Origin: Sulfuricurvum sp. 17-40-25
Lineage (GTDB): Bacteria > Campylobacterota > Campylobacteria > Campylobacterales > Sulfurimonadaceae
Direction: 5' to 3'
NCBI GenBank assembly: GCA_002282015.1
Contig: NCIJ01000002.1
Coordinates: 186,001 to 250,000 of the forward strand
Length of the DNA stretch: 64,000 bases
Of this stretch, positions 1 through 8,480 are shown one piece after another. The translations under genes were made by a program, and so were the position numbers. Within the stretch, counting starts at the first letter, position 1; each line of letters begins with the position of its first letter. The notes beneath the pieces were generated by a model. That model was not told the origin of the DNA, did no database searches, and saw only the letters and a program-made list of their open reading frames with translations.

Positions 1-452
1 ATGATTACAATTTTAGAATCAACAGGCAGCTTTAACACTTGATCAATAATATCTTGTGCCGACATTTTAGTAATTTGCTTGCCGCATAAATGACAATGTT
101 GAACACCGATTCGAGCGTACAATAAACGTAAATAATCATAAATTTCAGTAATGGTCCCTACAGTTGAACGTGGGTTCTTAGACGTTGTCTTCTGATCTAT
201 TGCAATAGCAGGCGTAAGCCCTTCTATCTTATCTACATCTGGTTTACCGACACGATCTAAAAATTGACGTGCATACGATGAAAGAGATTCGATATACCGA
301 CGCTGTCCCTCTGCATACAGAGTGTCAAAGGCCAATGTAGATTTTCCACTACCACTAATCCCAGTAAAGATAATAAGTGAGTTTTTGGGAATTTCTAGCG
401 ATATATTTTTTAAATTATGCTCACGTGCACCAATAATTTTAATCATGTCCAT
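1..452 (-). CDS. uvrA: UvrABC excinuclease subunit A, N-terminal part (cut by window edge)
   Basis: DNA-damage recognition ATPase of nucleotide excision repair. The visible 150 residues contain the first Walker A (GISGSGKST, residues 31-39), the family block with [15 protein letters not shown], and the first CxxC (CHLC) of a zinc module. The start at 452 has AGGA about 9 bases upstream; a second in-frame ATG at 446 is possible. The upstream permease gene stops 5 bases before it, so the two may be co-transcribed. The remaining roughly 800 residues lie left of the window. Confidence 0.95.
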   Translation of the reverse strand, partial: MDMIKIIGAREHNLKNISLEIPKNSLIIFTGISGSGKSTLAFDTLYAEGQRRYIESLSSYARQFLDRVGKPDVDKIEGLTPAIAIDQKTTSKNPRSTVGTITEIYDYLRLLYARIGVQHCHLCGKQITKMSAQDIIDQVLKLPVDSKIVI

Positions 453-457
453 ACTGT

Positions 458-1198
458 TTATCCTAAAATGATTTTGTACGCCGTAAGGGCGAAAATAATA
501 CTATAAAAGGCTATAAGTACCTGTTTATAATGCTTAATATGTATTTTTTCCAGTAAATAAATGCCTATCCCGATACCAAATAAGGATGAAATAGCCATAA
601 CAAGCCCTGCTTGCCAATGTAACATACCTAAAAATCCCAGGGTGACAAACGACGACGTAGAGGTAAATAGCACAAAAAATAAACCAATAGCTGACGCTTT
701 TTTGAGTTCAAAACCCATAAATGTCACTAATATAGGTGTCATCAAAATTGCACCTCCAACCCCTAACATTCCTGAAAACAAGCCAATAAAACTTCCTATG
801 ACGACATAAAGAGGTCTATTGATTATTTCAGGTCGCGTAGGCTGTGGAGATGACATTACAAACCGTATAAGCGTAAAGACAACAATAGCTAAAAAAGACC
901 ATTCAAGCAATACTTCATCTAAAACTTTTACCAGCATTGCACCAAACATTGCTCCGACTAAACCGCCAAAACCAAAATATTTGATGTCACTGATGCTATA
1001 AGTCTTTTTCTTTTTATGCAGTAAAGCTGCCATAAAAGAGCCAAATACCATCTGCATTACCGATAAAACAATTGCTTCTTTGATCCCAAATCCTAGCATC
1101 ATTAGTAGAGGTACACTTACTGTCCCTCCTCCAATTCCAAAAAAACCGGATAAAGTCCCAACTGCCACACCCAAAACAATTAGTTCGATTGTCATCAT
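458..1198 (-). CDS. TauE/SafE family sulfite/anion exporter-type permease
   Basis: Inner-membrane protein of 246 residues, almost wholly hydrophobic, with about eight predicted membrane segments. It has the two internally related glycine-rich motifs of the family: [19 protein letters not shown] near residue 15 and [16 protein letters not shown] near residue 140. The family exports sulfite, sulfoacetate or other organosulfur anions, or is uncharacterised; a sulfur role would fit a sulfur-oxidising epsilonproteobacterium but this is inference. It lies directly upstream of uvrA on the same strand. ATG at 1198 or 1195 are equivalent start choices. Confidence 0.85.
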   Translation of the reverse strand: MMTIELIVLGVAVGTLSGFFGIGGGTVSVPLLMMLGFGIKEAIVLSVMQMVFGSFMAALLHKKKKTYSISDIKYFGFGGLVGAMFGAMLVKVLDEVLLEWSFLAIVVFTLIRFVMSSPQPTRPEIINRPLYVVIGSFIGLFSGMLGVGGAILMTPILVTFMGFELKKASAIGLFFVLFTSTSSFVTLGFLGMLHWQAGLVMAISSLFGIGIGIYLLEKIHIKHYKQVLIAFYSIIFALTAYKIILG

Positions 1199-1316
1199 AT
1201 TACGCTTTATGTTCGATTATACATCGCGATTATACTTTAGTTTACCCCTATTCTTTCCTTGCAAATTTACGCTATAATTAAAAAACTTACTCAAATATAA
1301 CTTTATAGGGTTGCCA

Positions 1317-1739
1317 ATGTTACCAATAATTCTGCAAGCTGCTGAAAATTTTTGCATTCACCAAATCGGTTTACCACATACTACTGTTGATACAAATGAA
1401 AAAAAGAGAACACTTATTGCTTATTTAGACATAGAAACCAAAGATGGTGAAAAACATCGTGCCTATTTAGGATGTGACAAGCTATTAATACAGCATATTG
1501 CAGAGATCTACCTAGGTGAAGAAAGCTCAGATGAGGAGACTCTAATGGACATGTTACTTGAGACCACTAATATGATCATCGGGAGTGCAAAAGTTATCTC
1601 TGAAACGTCAGAGGTTAATGCATTTACCATTTCAACACCACATTTTCTAAAAGAAGATTCTTTCACTATACCTTATGACGCGATTCATACAATCAAAATT
1701 GCTGAGGGTGAAATGATGATTGCGATAAAGGCTTTATAA
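1317..1739 (+). CDS. cheX: CheX-like chemotaxis phosphatase-family protein
   Basis: 140-residue protein of the CheC/CheX/FliY phosphatase fold. The central LLETTNMIIGSAK segment carries the ExxN signature used by this family to dephosphorylate CheY-P. I chose the ATG at 1317 because AGGG at 1307-1310 is 6 bases upstream; an in-frame TTG at 1311 would have no spacing. A TATAAT hexamer at 1273-1278 is a likely -10. It is followed 2 bases later by fliN, so a role at the flagellar switch is likely. Only one ExxN motif is visible, as in CheX rather than CheC. Confidence 0.75.
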   Translation: MLPIILQAAENFCIHQIGLPHTTVDTNEKKRTLIAYLDIETKDGEKHRAYLGCDKLLIQHIAEIYLGEESSDEETLMDMLLETTNMIIGSAKVISETSEVNAFTISTPHFLKEDSFTIPYDAIHTIKIAEGEMMIAIKAL

Positions 1740-1741
1740 TT

Positions 1742-2074
1742 ATGGATGAAGAATTAGCCACTTCTACAGAGCCAGGGTTTGATCCACTCAAAGAACTTGC
1801 ATGGATGGATTATGAGGGATTACTTGACATGGAGGTTGAGTTCGTTTCGGATCTTGGGCAGACAACCCTCTCTTTGGGCGAAATACTCAAGCTGGAAAAA
1901 GGATCTGTAATAGATCTTGGAAAACCGGCCGGTGAAAGTGTCGAATCCTACGTCAATCAACGAATTATTGGAAAAGGTGAAGTAATGGTTTATGAAAAAA
2001 ATCTTGCGATTCGAATCAATGAAGTACTTGATTCAAGTGCAGTATTGTATTATTTATCCAAAGAGAGATTATGA
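1742..2074 (+). CDS. fliN: Flagellar motor switch protein FliN
   Basis: C-ring component that with FliM and FliG sets rotation direction and binds export complexes. The 110-residue protein has a short acidic N-terminus and one SpoA (surface presentation of antigens) domain from about residue 28 to 106, with the typical pattern of a beta strand (MEVEFVSDLGQTTLSLGEIL), SVIDLGKPAGE and a final INEVLDSS. The gene begins 2 bases after cheX and overlaps the next gene by 4 bases (ATGA), indicating translational coupling in a cheX-fliN-fliO-like unit. Confidence 0.9.
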   Translation: MDEELATSTEPGFDPLKELAWMDYEGLLDMEVEFVSDLGQTTLSLGEILKLEKGSVIDLGKPAGESVESYVNQRIIGKGEVMVYEKNLAIRINEVLDSSAVLYYLSKERL

Positions 2075-2967
2075 AAAAATTAGCCCTTATCTTACTGATA
2101 CCTGCAATACTATTTGGCTCAAAGATTCTCAGTTACAATATCTATGATCGTAACGACCATGTTGATATTATGCTTACCTTTGATACTCCCTATGAAGGTG
2201 TTTTACGCCAAAATAGACAAGGTGATATAATCGTTATAAAACTTGAGCAAGCATCAATTGATTCGCCTATAGTAAAAACCATCACCTCTGATTATTTACA
2301 AAAACTTGCAATATCACCTAGCGCTGATCAGATAGAAATCGTAGCAAATGTACCTGCTAATGTTATTCTTCAGGCATCTAAAACATCAGACTCGTATGGC
2401 TTAAGACTACGCTTTAACCCATCGCTTGCATCACCATCACAAGATAGCTTAACCGCACAAAATACTGCCACAAACGCCATGCTTCCAACAAAACAAGGCA
2501 ATGAGTTTGAACAAAGCTATTATGTTGTTATTGGAATATTAATCGTAGGGATTGCTATACTTTTTTGGCTCAAACAAGGAATCTCAAAAAAGACCCTAAA
2601 GATGCGTGATGAACCAAAGGTTCCATGGTCTTTTAAAACAGAAAAATCCAAAAATCCAATCTTATCATCAACTGCATCACTCAGCAATACATTAGGAGGG
2701 GGTGGAGTTCAGATTCGATTCCAAAAAACCCTCGATTCTTCCCACTCTGTTGCTATGCTCGATTTTGGTACACAAAGCTATCTCGTTCTTTTGGGTAATA
2801 ACACTATTTTACTCGACAAGTTTCAGGATAATATTCCTATTTCGCAAAATGAATTTGAAACAATGTTGCAATCAAAACATCAAGAACTGGATGGTTTTTT
2901 TCAATTGGGAACAACGCAAGATGAATCTTTTGATTCTTATAAAGAAAAGGCTTCTGGAGGATATTGA
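2071..2967 (+). CDS. FliO-like flagellar export membrane protein (probable)
   Basis: 298 residues: signal-like hydrophobic N-terminus (1-17), a beta-rich periplasmic region resembling an AMIN domain (about 20-115), one membrane segment (about 150-167), then a cytoplasmic tail whose last 80 residues (VQIRFQKTLDSSHSVAMLDF, YLVLLG) resemble the FliO C-domain. FliO assists assembly of FliP in the export gate. Epsilonproteobacterial FliO proteins are longer than the enterobacterial one and sit next to fliN, as here. The assignment rests on topology and neighbours more than on sequence identity; an unrelated AMIN-type envelope protein is the alternative. Confidence 0.55.
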   Translation: MKKLALILLIPAILFGSKILSYNIYDRNDHVDIMLTFDTPYEGVLRQNRQGDIIVIKLEQASIDSPIVKTITSDYLQKLAISPSADQIEIVANVPANVILQASKTSDSYGLRLRFNPSLASPSQDSLTAQNTATNAMLPTKQGNEFEQSYYVVIGILIVGIAILFWLKQGISKKTLKMRDEPKVPWSFKTEKSKNPILSSTASLSNTLGGGGVQIRFQKTLDSSHSVAMLDFGTQSYLVLLGNNTILLDKFQDNIPISQNEFETMLQSKHQELDGFFQLGTTQDESFDSYKEKASGGY

Positions 2968-2992
2968 TAAAGATTTTTTAGCATATCTTTAA

Positions 2993-3433
2993 TTATATCT
3001 TTCCTTTTTTATAGCCATTTAAAAGACGTAACATATTCTCATTGTGAGAGCTTTCAAGAAGTTTTAATGCAGTAACTCCTTCTTTATTACGAAGGTTTAC
3101 TTTTGCACCATTTCCTAAAAGAATACGTACAAAGGTAACATTACCTTGTTGTATCGCATAATGAAGCGGTGTATTATCCAGTTCAACATCACCCAAGTTA
3201 ATATCAGCACCTGCTTTTATTAATGCCAATAAACTCTCTTTTTGATTCAAGTTAACCGCATGTATTAATGGAGTAATACCCCTATCATTAGGTGCATTGA
3301 CATCATCACCCTCACCTAAAAGACGGTTGATTGCTTCTAGATTACCTTTGGCAACAGCAGAATGATAGGTTGTACATCCATTCAAAAACAGTAAAGACAT
3401 AGCACTGTAAAAAACTACTAATTTTATTCTCAT
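2993..3433 (-). CDS. Ankyrin-repeat lipoprotein
   Basis: 146-residue probable lipoprotein: hydrophobic signal peptide ending in LFLNGC, which gives a lipobox with Cys20. The mature part is three to four ankyrin repeats (for example GITPLIHAVNLNQKESLLAL and NTPLHYAIQQGNVTFVRILL), a protein-binding scaffold without enzymatic residues. The ATG at 3433 is preceded by AAGGAGG at 10 bases; the upstream in-frame TTG at 3442 is too close to that site. It follows the dihydrouridine synthase gene by 15 bases on the same strand and ends 25 bases from the convergent fliO-like gene. Partner unknown. Confidence 0.8.
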   Translation of the reverse strand: MRIKLVVFYSAMSLLFLNGCTTYHSAVAKGNLEAINRLLGEGDDVNAPNDRGITPLIHAVNLNQKESLLALIKAGADINLGDVELDNTPLHYAIQQGNVTFVRILLGNGAKVNLRNKEGVTALKLLESSHNENMLRLLNGYKKGKI

Positions 3434-3448
3434 ATTACACAATCCTCC

Positions 3449-4438
3449 TTAGCAATCGCAACTCATAGATGAGGCCTTAAAACCCTCATGAATTTGACGA
3501 TTTTCACGAAAAAACTTATCCACTACATCCATAAACTCATTAGGATTATCAATTCGATTCACCGCATCGCGTAATGCGGATGCGCCTTCATATCCCTTAG
3601 AATACGTATGGACATGCTTACGAAACAGCACGACACCTCTATCTCCATAAAAAGAGATCATACCCTTCACATGTTCCATGATAATGGCATGCTTTAGCAT
3701 TGGGTCAACGTCACTGTTACCCGTTTTTAATTGATGAAATATCCATGGAGCACCAACTGCCCCTCTTCCAATCATCGCACCATCAGCACCTGTATGCTTT
3801 AAAACCCATTGTGCTTTTTCATATGAATCAATATCACCATTAGCCAATACCGGTATTGAAACAGCTGCTTTAATTTCAGCAATAGCATCATAATCAACAG
3901 CTGCTTTAAACTTTCCAGCACGTGTTCGACCATGTACTGCAATAAAATCAGCTCCGCATTCCTGCACAAGTCTAGCAATTTCAACATGATTTTTTTCTTC
4001 AAAACCCAAACGTATTTTGACGCTAAGCGTTGATTTATTGGAATACTTTTTTATGGTTTCGATAATTTGTGCCATGCGTGGTAAATCTTTGAGTAAAGAA
4101 CTTCCTGATCCATGACACACAATCTTTGGCACAGGGCATCCACAGTTAAGATCAATGATATCAATATTATCTTGTTCATTCAAAATCTCAACAGCACGTC
4201 GGACAACATCAACCTCAGATCCTGCAATTTGCACTGAATAAGGGTCTTCATTAGGACTTCGTTCTAGCATTTTATATGTTTTTTCTGACCCATGAGCCAA
4301 TGCATTGGAACTGAGCATTTCACTGATCGTTAAGTCAGCCCCAAATTTCTTAACCACATTACGAAAAGGAAGATCCGTGTATCCTGCCAATGGAGCAAGT
4401 GCATATAAAGGAGTGTCGAAGGAAAGTTTGTTAGTCAT
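3449..4438 (-). CDS. dusB: tRNA-dihydrouridine synthase (DusB type)
   Basis: FMN-dependent enzyme that reduces uridine in the tRNA D-loop with NADPH. 329 residues, usual family length. TIM-barrel motifs are clear: LAPLAGYTDLPFR at the N-terminus, NCGCPVPKIVCHGSGSSLL with the catalytic cysteine near residue 100, HGRTRAGKF (FMN phosphate and tRNA contact), and NGDI followed by GADGAMIGRGAVGAPWIF. The helical tRNA-binding C-domain follows. The protein ends in SCDC, a short cysteine tail I cannot interpret. It lies at the downstream end of the long gltB operon-like run. DusB is chosen over DusA/C by overall sequence feel only. Confidence 0.9.
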   Translation of the reverse strand: MTNKLSFDTPLYALAPLAGYTDLPFRNVVKKFGADLTISEMLSSNALAHGSEKTYKMLERSPNEDPYSVQIAGSEVDVVRRAVEILNEQDNIDIIDLNCGCPVPKIVCHGSGSSLLKDLPRMAQIIETIKKYSNKSTLSVKIRLGFEEKNHVEIARLVQECGADFIAVHGRTRAGKFKAAVDYDAIAEIKAAVSIPVLANGDIDSYEKAQWVLKHTGADGAMIGRGAVGAPWIFHQLKTGNSDVDPMLKHAIIMEHVKGMISFYGDRGVVLFRKHVHTYSKGYEGASALRDAVNRIDNPNEFMDVVDKFFRENRQIHEGFKASSMSCDC

Positions 4439-4498
4439 GAATAGTACCTATCATAAGGAGCAATTGGAGAAAGAATATTCTTAATCCAATACGTAATA

Positions 4499-5524
4499 TT
4501 AATCGCAGTATCGTCGAAAAAAGATAGCAATATCGTAGTGTTTATTAGAACGCTTCAGATCTCTGTATGCTTTAAAAATCTGATATTCATCATGAGCCGT
4601 GTTATTGAGTAGTTCATTAGCAGTATCTATCATCTGCAAATCATACAAAGTGTAAAAATAAGCTTCCATCACATCATCGCATTGCTCACTCATAGATTCA
4701 AACAGACGTATTCTCTGCTCTGGTATCATATTTTTGGCCAATGCAATTGACAAGTTAATAAAGTCATGATTCGTTAATTTGAGACTTTTGATCAAATTGA
4801 TCAATTCATCATTATTCATCTCAATTCCATTTTCAGCATTGTTGATACGTCCAAGAAAAGTAAACAATGATGATTTTGTCAAAAGATTTTTGTATTTAAT
4901 AACCGAGCCCATTGATGCTGTTTTAACATACGATTCGTATGCCTTTTGACAAACTACATCACCATAAGTATCATGACGTGACAATACTTCATCAGCCGTC
5001 AATTCGCCACGTTCCAAACGGTTTAAATTGTTTTGGATCATCAATGATGTTGTATGCGCTAAATGAAATTTTTTAATATCGACTTTTTTATGTGCCTTAA
5101 CATCTGCAAGGAGAGTTAGTGCTTCATCAATCTTTTCATTCCCAATATCACGTAAATTTTCATAAGGTAAGATCAATGAATTATCGATTAATTTTCCCAT
5201 AAATTTATACGCATCGCTTTTAAATACATAATTTCGCTCAGAGATTCCCAATAGAGAATCACGCAATGCATCAACCATTTTTTCATGATCACGACTTAAA
5301 CGTCTAAGTTTAAAATTTCCAACTAAAACATATACTGCCATGTGCAACACACTTGCAAGATACAAAAGGGCAAGAGGCACCAGAACCCAAAAAGCAATCG
5401 GAAAATTTGGGAAATGAATACCTAATATATCAAATGAAATAGACTGCGTATTGATACTATAGACGGCTAAGCCGACTAAAATCATTAAAATGAATGACCC
5501 GATTGTATAACGTTTTAGTTGCAT
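4499..5524 (-). CDS. Conserved membrane protein of unknown function, two membrane helices and a helical cytoplasmic domain
   Basis: 341 residues. Two membrane helices near the N-terminus (about 9-27 and 43-70) with a short loop between, a topology like LapA-type proteins, then about 270 residues of mostly alpha-helical soluble sequence without cysteine motifs or nucleotide-binding signatures. Good upstream AAGGGG site supports the ATG at 5524. It starts 9 bases after dksA and sits in the same operon-like run as rlmH and dusB. I recognise it only as the kind of conserved gene found beside dksA in epsilonproteobacteria; no function can be assigned. Confidence 0.7.
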   Translation of the reverse strand: MQLKRYTIGSFILMILVGLAVYSINTQSISFDILGIHFPNFPIAFWVLVPLALLYLASVLHMAVYVLVGNFKLRRLSRDHEKMVDALRDSLLGISERNYVFKSDAYKFMGKLIDNSLILPYENLRDIGNEKIDEALTLLADVKAHKKVDIKKFHLAHTTSLMIQNNLNRLERGELTADEVLSRHDTYGDVVCQKAYESYVKTASMGSVIKYKNLLTKSSLFTFLGRINNAENGIEMNNDELINLIKSLKLTNHDFINLSIALAKNMIPEQRIRLFESMSEQCDDVMEAYFYTLYDLQMIDTANELLNNTAHDEYQIFKAYRDLKRSNKHYDIAIFFRRYCD

Positions 5525-5533
5525 TAATTCCCC

Positions 5534-5887
5534 TTAAGCTTTGTTCTTCTCCGCGATAGGACGGCACACAATACAGTATTTGGCGTGAGCCTTGACTTTT
5601 AAGCGTTGAAAACCTATCTCATCTTCACACATATCACATATGCCATATTGTTTTGACTTTATTTTACCCAATGCAACTTCGATTTCATTTAACTCTTTAA
5701 GCTGCTGTGCACCAATAGCACTTTCTACAAGATTTTCATTGCTTGCAGATGCATAATCACCTTCATCATTCAGTTCACTTTCACGAAGCTGTATCATTTC
5801 TTGCTCAACACCATTCAAATTTTTAATAATTTGAACTTTTCGAGCCAATAAAATCTCTTCAAAATAATGCAGTTCACTCTCTCTCAT
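5534..5887 (-). CDS. dksA: DksA/TraR family RNA polymerase-binding transcription factor
   Basis: 117 residues. N-terminal coiled coil carries the DxxDxA tip motif (DEGDYA) that reaches the polymerase secondary channel, and the C-terminal zinc finger is CxxC-X17-CxxC (CDMC ... CIVC). These are the two features needed to work with ppGpp in stringent control of rRNA and amino-acid genes. It is shorter than E. coli DksA (151 residues) mainly at the N-terminus, which is usual for epsilonproteobacterial versions. Lies between rlmH (8-base gap) and the unknown membrane protein. Confidence 0.92.
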   Translation of the reverse strand: MRESELHYFEEILLARKVQIIKNLNGVEQEMIQLRESELNDEGDYASASNENLVESAIGAQQLKELNEIEVALGKIKSKQYGICDMCEDEIGFQRLKVKAHAKYCIVCRPIAEKNKA

Positions 5888-5895
5888 ATGTTCCC

Positions 5896-6354
5896 TTATT
5901 TATGATACGGATGATTATTCAACAATGTAAAAGCTCGATATATCTGTTCTAACAAGACTGCTTTCGCAATCTTATGACTCATAGTAAGCTCAGAAAGACT
6001 AATAACGCTATCACATCGAGAAACAAACGACTCCTCAAAGCCAAATGCCCCTCCGATGAAAAATTGTATCGCGATTTTATCACACAGGAGCTTACTAAAA
6101 GCCAAGCTATCGCATTTTTTTCCATCAGGATGTAACGCAATAGAATATGTTTTGCCCAACATTGGTTCCAATAGCTTACTGTAGGCAATTTTTGACGCCT
6201 CCGCGCTGGTTTGATGTGCTTTGACTATTTCTTTTGGAAATAATTCAACATCATCTATTTTTGCAAAACGGGAAATCATTTTCAGTTGTTCTTGATACAG
6301 CGGATCGTAGAGACAGCGTTCTTTTTTAGCAATAGAGATTAGGGAAATATTCAC
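5896..6354 (-). CDS. rlmH: 23S rRNA (pseudouridine1915-N3)-methyltransferase RlmH
   Basis: 152-residue SPOUT methyltransferase that modifies pseudouridine 1915 in helix 69 of assembled ribosomes. The knot region has [12 protein letters not shown] and the SAM-binding FFIGGAFGF loop, followed by the C-terminal [19 protein letters not shown] motif typical of RlmH (Y-R-A, N-x-PYHK). The start is GTG at 6354, overlapping the thiE-like stop in GTGA, so translation is probably coupled. Confidence 0.95.
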   Translation of the reverse strand: MNISLISIAKKERCLYDPLYQEQLKMISRFAKIDDVELFPKEIVKAHQTSAEASKIAYSKLLEPMLGKTYSIALHPDGKKCDSLAFSKLLCDKIAIQFFIGGAFGFEESFVSRCDSVISLSELTMSHKIAKAVLLEQIYRAFTLLNNHPYHK

Positions 6355-6908
6355 AGCAATCCGCTGCCGATTACATGATACGTCACAAATTCAAAGATAT
6401 CGTCACTCTTCACTCCACCAATCGCAGCAACAGGATGGATGGACTCTTTTGCAAACTGATCCAATGAATCGCCCAATACACCTGCTTCCTTTTTGGTAGC
6501 CGTACTACGATAAGCACCTAAACCAATATAGTTAAGTTCTAAAGTATTTGCAATCGCTATTTCCTCACTGTTATGCGTCGAAAGTCCAATGATTTTATCG
6601 TTCCCGATTGCCAATTTAAGTATTGAAAGTGCACGAGAGGGGTCAGTGTCAATTGCATACAGGTCATCTTGACCAATATGAACACCATCACAATAAGCTG
6701 CCAACTCATAATGGTCATTGATGATTAAAAAACCGTCCCACAATTGACGCAGTTCAATCAGATCATTTTTTATAGTGGCAATGTCATCGTTTTTATTGCG
6801 ATACTGAACAATTTCACCGTTTAAAGATTTTACTTTGTCGATTAACTGTGCAAAGCTGACATCTCGTGCACGTAAAACGTCACGATCACATAAAGCATAC
6901 AGTCTCAT
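6351..6908 (-). CDS. thiE: Thiamine-phosphate synthase family protein (ThiE/TenI)
   Basis: 185-residue TIM-barrel protein. ThiE couples HMP-pyrophosphate and thiazole phosphate to thiamine phosphate. Recognisable blocks are VQYRNKNDD (substrate-binding QxRxK site), [36 protein letters not shown] and the final [10 protein letters not shown]...GSG loop. It is 20-30 residues shorter than E. coli ThiE and could be a TenI-like paralogue, but the S-T-x-TK loop and IGLSTHN motif fit a catalytic ThiE. No clear Shine-Dalgarno precedes the ATG; it begins 2 bases after accD, so coupling is probable. Confidence 0.8.
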   Translation of the reverse strand: MRLYALCDRDVLRARDVSFAQLIDKVKSLNGEIVQYRNKNDDIATIKNDLIELRQLWDGFLIINDHYELAAYCDGVHIGQDDLYAIDTDPSRALSILKLAIGNDKIIGLSTHNSEEIAIANTLELNYIGLGAYRSTATKKEAGVLGDSLDQFAKESIHPVAAIGGVKSDDIFEFVTYHVIGSGLL

Positions 6909-6909
6909 A

Positions 6910-7752
6910 TTAAGGAAGAAGAAGAGTTAGCAGATCACTTAATGTATCTTTGAGCTCATTACGCCCTACGATCATATCAATAGACCCTTTTTCTAATAAA
7001 AATTCAGCTCTTTGAAACCCATCAGGAAGATCTGATCCAATGGTTTGCTTAATAACACGCTGACCAGCAAATCCCACCAATGCACCAGGCTCTGCAATAA
7101 TAATGTCCCCTAATGTTGCAAAAGATGCACTCACCCCACCCATAGTAGGATCCGTCAATAACGAAATATACGGGAGATTTGCTTGAGCTAAACGTGCTAA
7201 TGCTGCAGAGGTTTTGGACATTTGAAGCAATGAAAAAGTACTCTCTTGCATACGTGCACCACCACTTGCACTAACGATGATGACACCTTGTCGTTTTTCC
7301 AAAGCACGATTAATGGCACGTACAATTTTTTCACCCTCGACTGAACCCAAAGATCCACCCATAAAATTAAAATCAAATACGACTAACTGAACAGGAACAG
7401 AATTAATGGTACATTCACCACTCACAACAGACGAGTAACGGCCATTTTTAGCATAGGCTTCTTCAATGCGAGCAGCATAACTTTTTTTATCCACAAATTT
7501 CAAGGGATCGATTGGTTTTAAAGAAGCATCAAACTCTACAAAACTTCCTTCATCAGCAATGATAGCAAGGCGCTCTTGAACACCGATACGTAAATGAAAT
7601 CCACATTTCGGGCAAACATGATTTTGCTTTTCCATCTCTTTGTAGTACATCAATGATTGACATGAAGTACATTTTACCCAGTGAGACGGTGCTTCGCTTT
7701 TTGTAGGCTGTTTCTTTTTCTCGGAGTCACCGAACAGGTTAAATAGACTCAA
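6910..7752 (-). CDS. accD: Acetyl-CoA carboxylase carboxyltransferase subunit beta
   Basis: Transfers the carboxyl group from biotin to acetyl-CoA, the first committed step of fatty-acid synthesis, in an alpha2beta2 complex with AccA. 280 residues, typical length. N-terminal four-cysteine zinc ribbon at C28, C31, C47 and C50, then the crotonase-like core with GGSLGSVEGEKI, SASGGARMQES, LTDPTMGGVSASFA and GFAGQRVI. The start is TTG at 7752 with AAAGGAG 5 bases upstream, overlapping the preceding gene's TGA. Confidence 0.96.
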   Translation of the reverse strand: MSLFNLFGDSEKKKQPTKSEAPSHWVKCTSCQSLMYYKEMEKQNHVCPKCGFHLRIGVQERLAIIADEGSFVEFDASLKPIDPLKFVDKKSYAARIEEAYAKNGRYSSVVSGECTINSVPVQLVVFDFNFMGGSLGSVEGEKIVRAINRALEKRQGVIIVSASGGARMQESTFSLLQMSKTSAALARLAQANLPYISLLTDPTMGGVSASFATLGDIIIAEPGALVGFAGQRVIKQTIGSDLPDGFQRAEFLLEKGSIDMIVGRNELKDTLSDLLTLLLP

Positions 7753-8480
7753 AAATACTCCTTTTCAACTATCAAACGTATCCGTTCAAACACATCTTTA
7801 TTCGAGCTCAAGAGAATATATCTCTCATCTTGAAACCCATAAAGGTGTTGGCTCAAATACAAGCCTGCTTGGATATCAAACGACCGCATTGTACCTAAAA
7901 ATAACACATATTTAACATAAGGCGCATACGCTAATGAGAGTGCGAGTGCACCTGGAGAGCGATACTTTAACTTATTTTGCATCAGCCTTTCACCCAATAA
8001 AGGATGTTCAGGTGCTTTTTCAAAAAGACCTATTTTAGATTTTATATTAGTTACTACTGAAGTTTTATCTTCATATCGATTTATGCTCGTACGATAATAT
8101 TCATTTGCTGTACGTACAAAGATATCGCCATTGGCAAGATTGCATACAACAGCTTCGGTGGTATTACCATCAACTACCAATGCAACAGAGACGCCGTAAT
8201 AAGGGAAAGAAGAAGCAAAATTATCACTTCCATCAATGGGGTCCAAGATTATATTGTGAGACCCCTGAGGTGACATCCATCCACTCTCTTCTGAAAAAAC
8301 AGAACCAAATGAATGTAAATTTGTAAAAAATATTGTTTCAGCTTGTAAATCAATACCACTGCTAATATCTCCACCATGTCCCTTGTCAAATGAGTCAAAG
8401 AGAGACATGTCTTTAGAACCGGTAATTAAATCACGTACTTCTATACATGATTCTATAACCGCTTTTATAAACGGATTCAT
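7749..8480 (-). CDS. Inositol monophosphatase-family phosphatase
   Basis: 243 residues of the lithium-sensitive, Mg-dependent phosphatase superfamily (IMPase, CysQ, FBPase). Metal ligands are visible: FSEESG (Glu near 64), DPIDGSDNF (residues 80-88) and SFDIQAGLYL, which takes the place of the usual WDxAAG motif. Substrate cannot be told from sequence; inositol phosphate, PAP or a sugar phosphate are all possible. Its start overlaps the gltD stop as TAATG and its end overlaps the accD start, so it is translated within the gltB-gltD-accD run. Confidence 0.85.
   Translation of the reverse strand: MNPFIKAVIESCIEVRDLITGSKDMSLFDSFDKGHGGDISSGIDLQAETIFFTNLHSFGSVFSEESGWMSPQGSHNIILDPIDGSDNFASSFPYYGVSVALVVDGNTTEAVVCNLANGDIFVRTANEYYRTSINRYEDKTSVVTNIKSKIGLFEKAPEHPLLGERLMQNKLKYRSPGALALSLAYAPYVKYVLFLGTMRSFDIQAGLYLSQHLYGFQDERYILLSSNKDVFERIRLIVEKEYF

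Noticed and set aside
1311-1316. TTG start for CheX
   Set aside because: The AGGG site directly abuts it; the ATG at 1317 has correct spacing.
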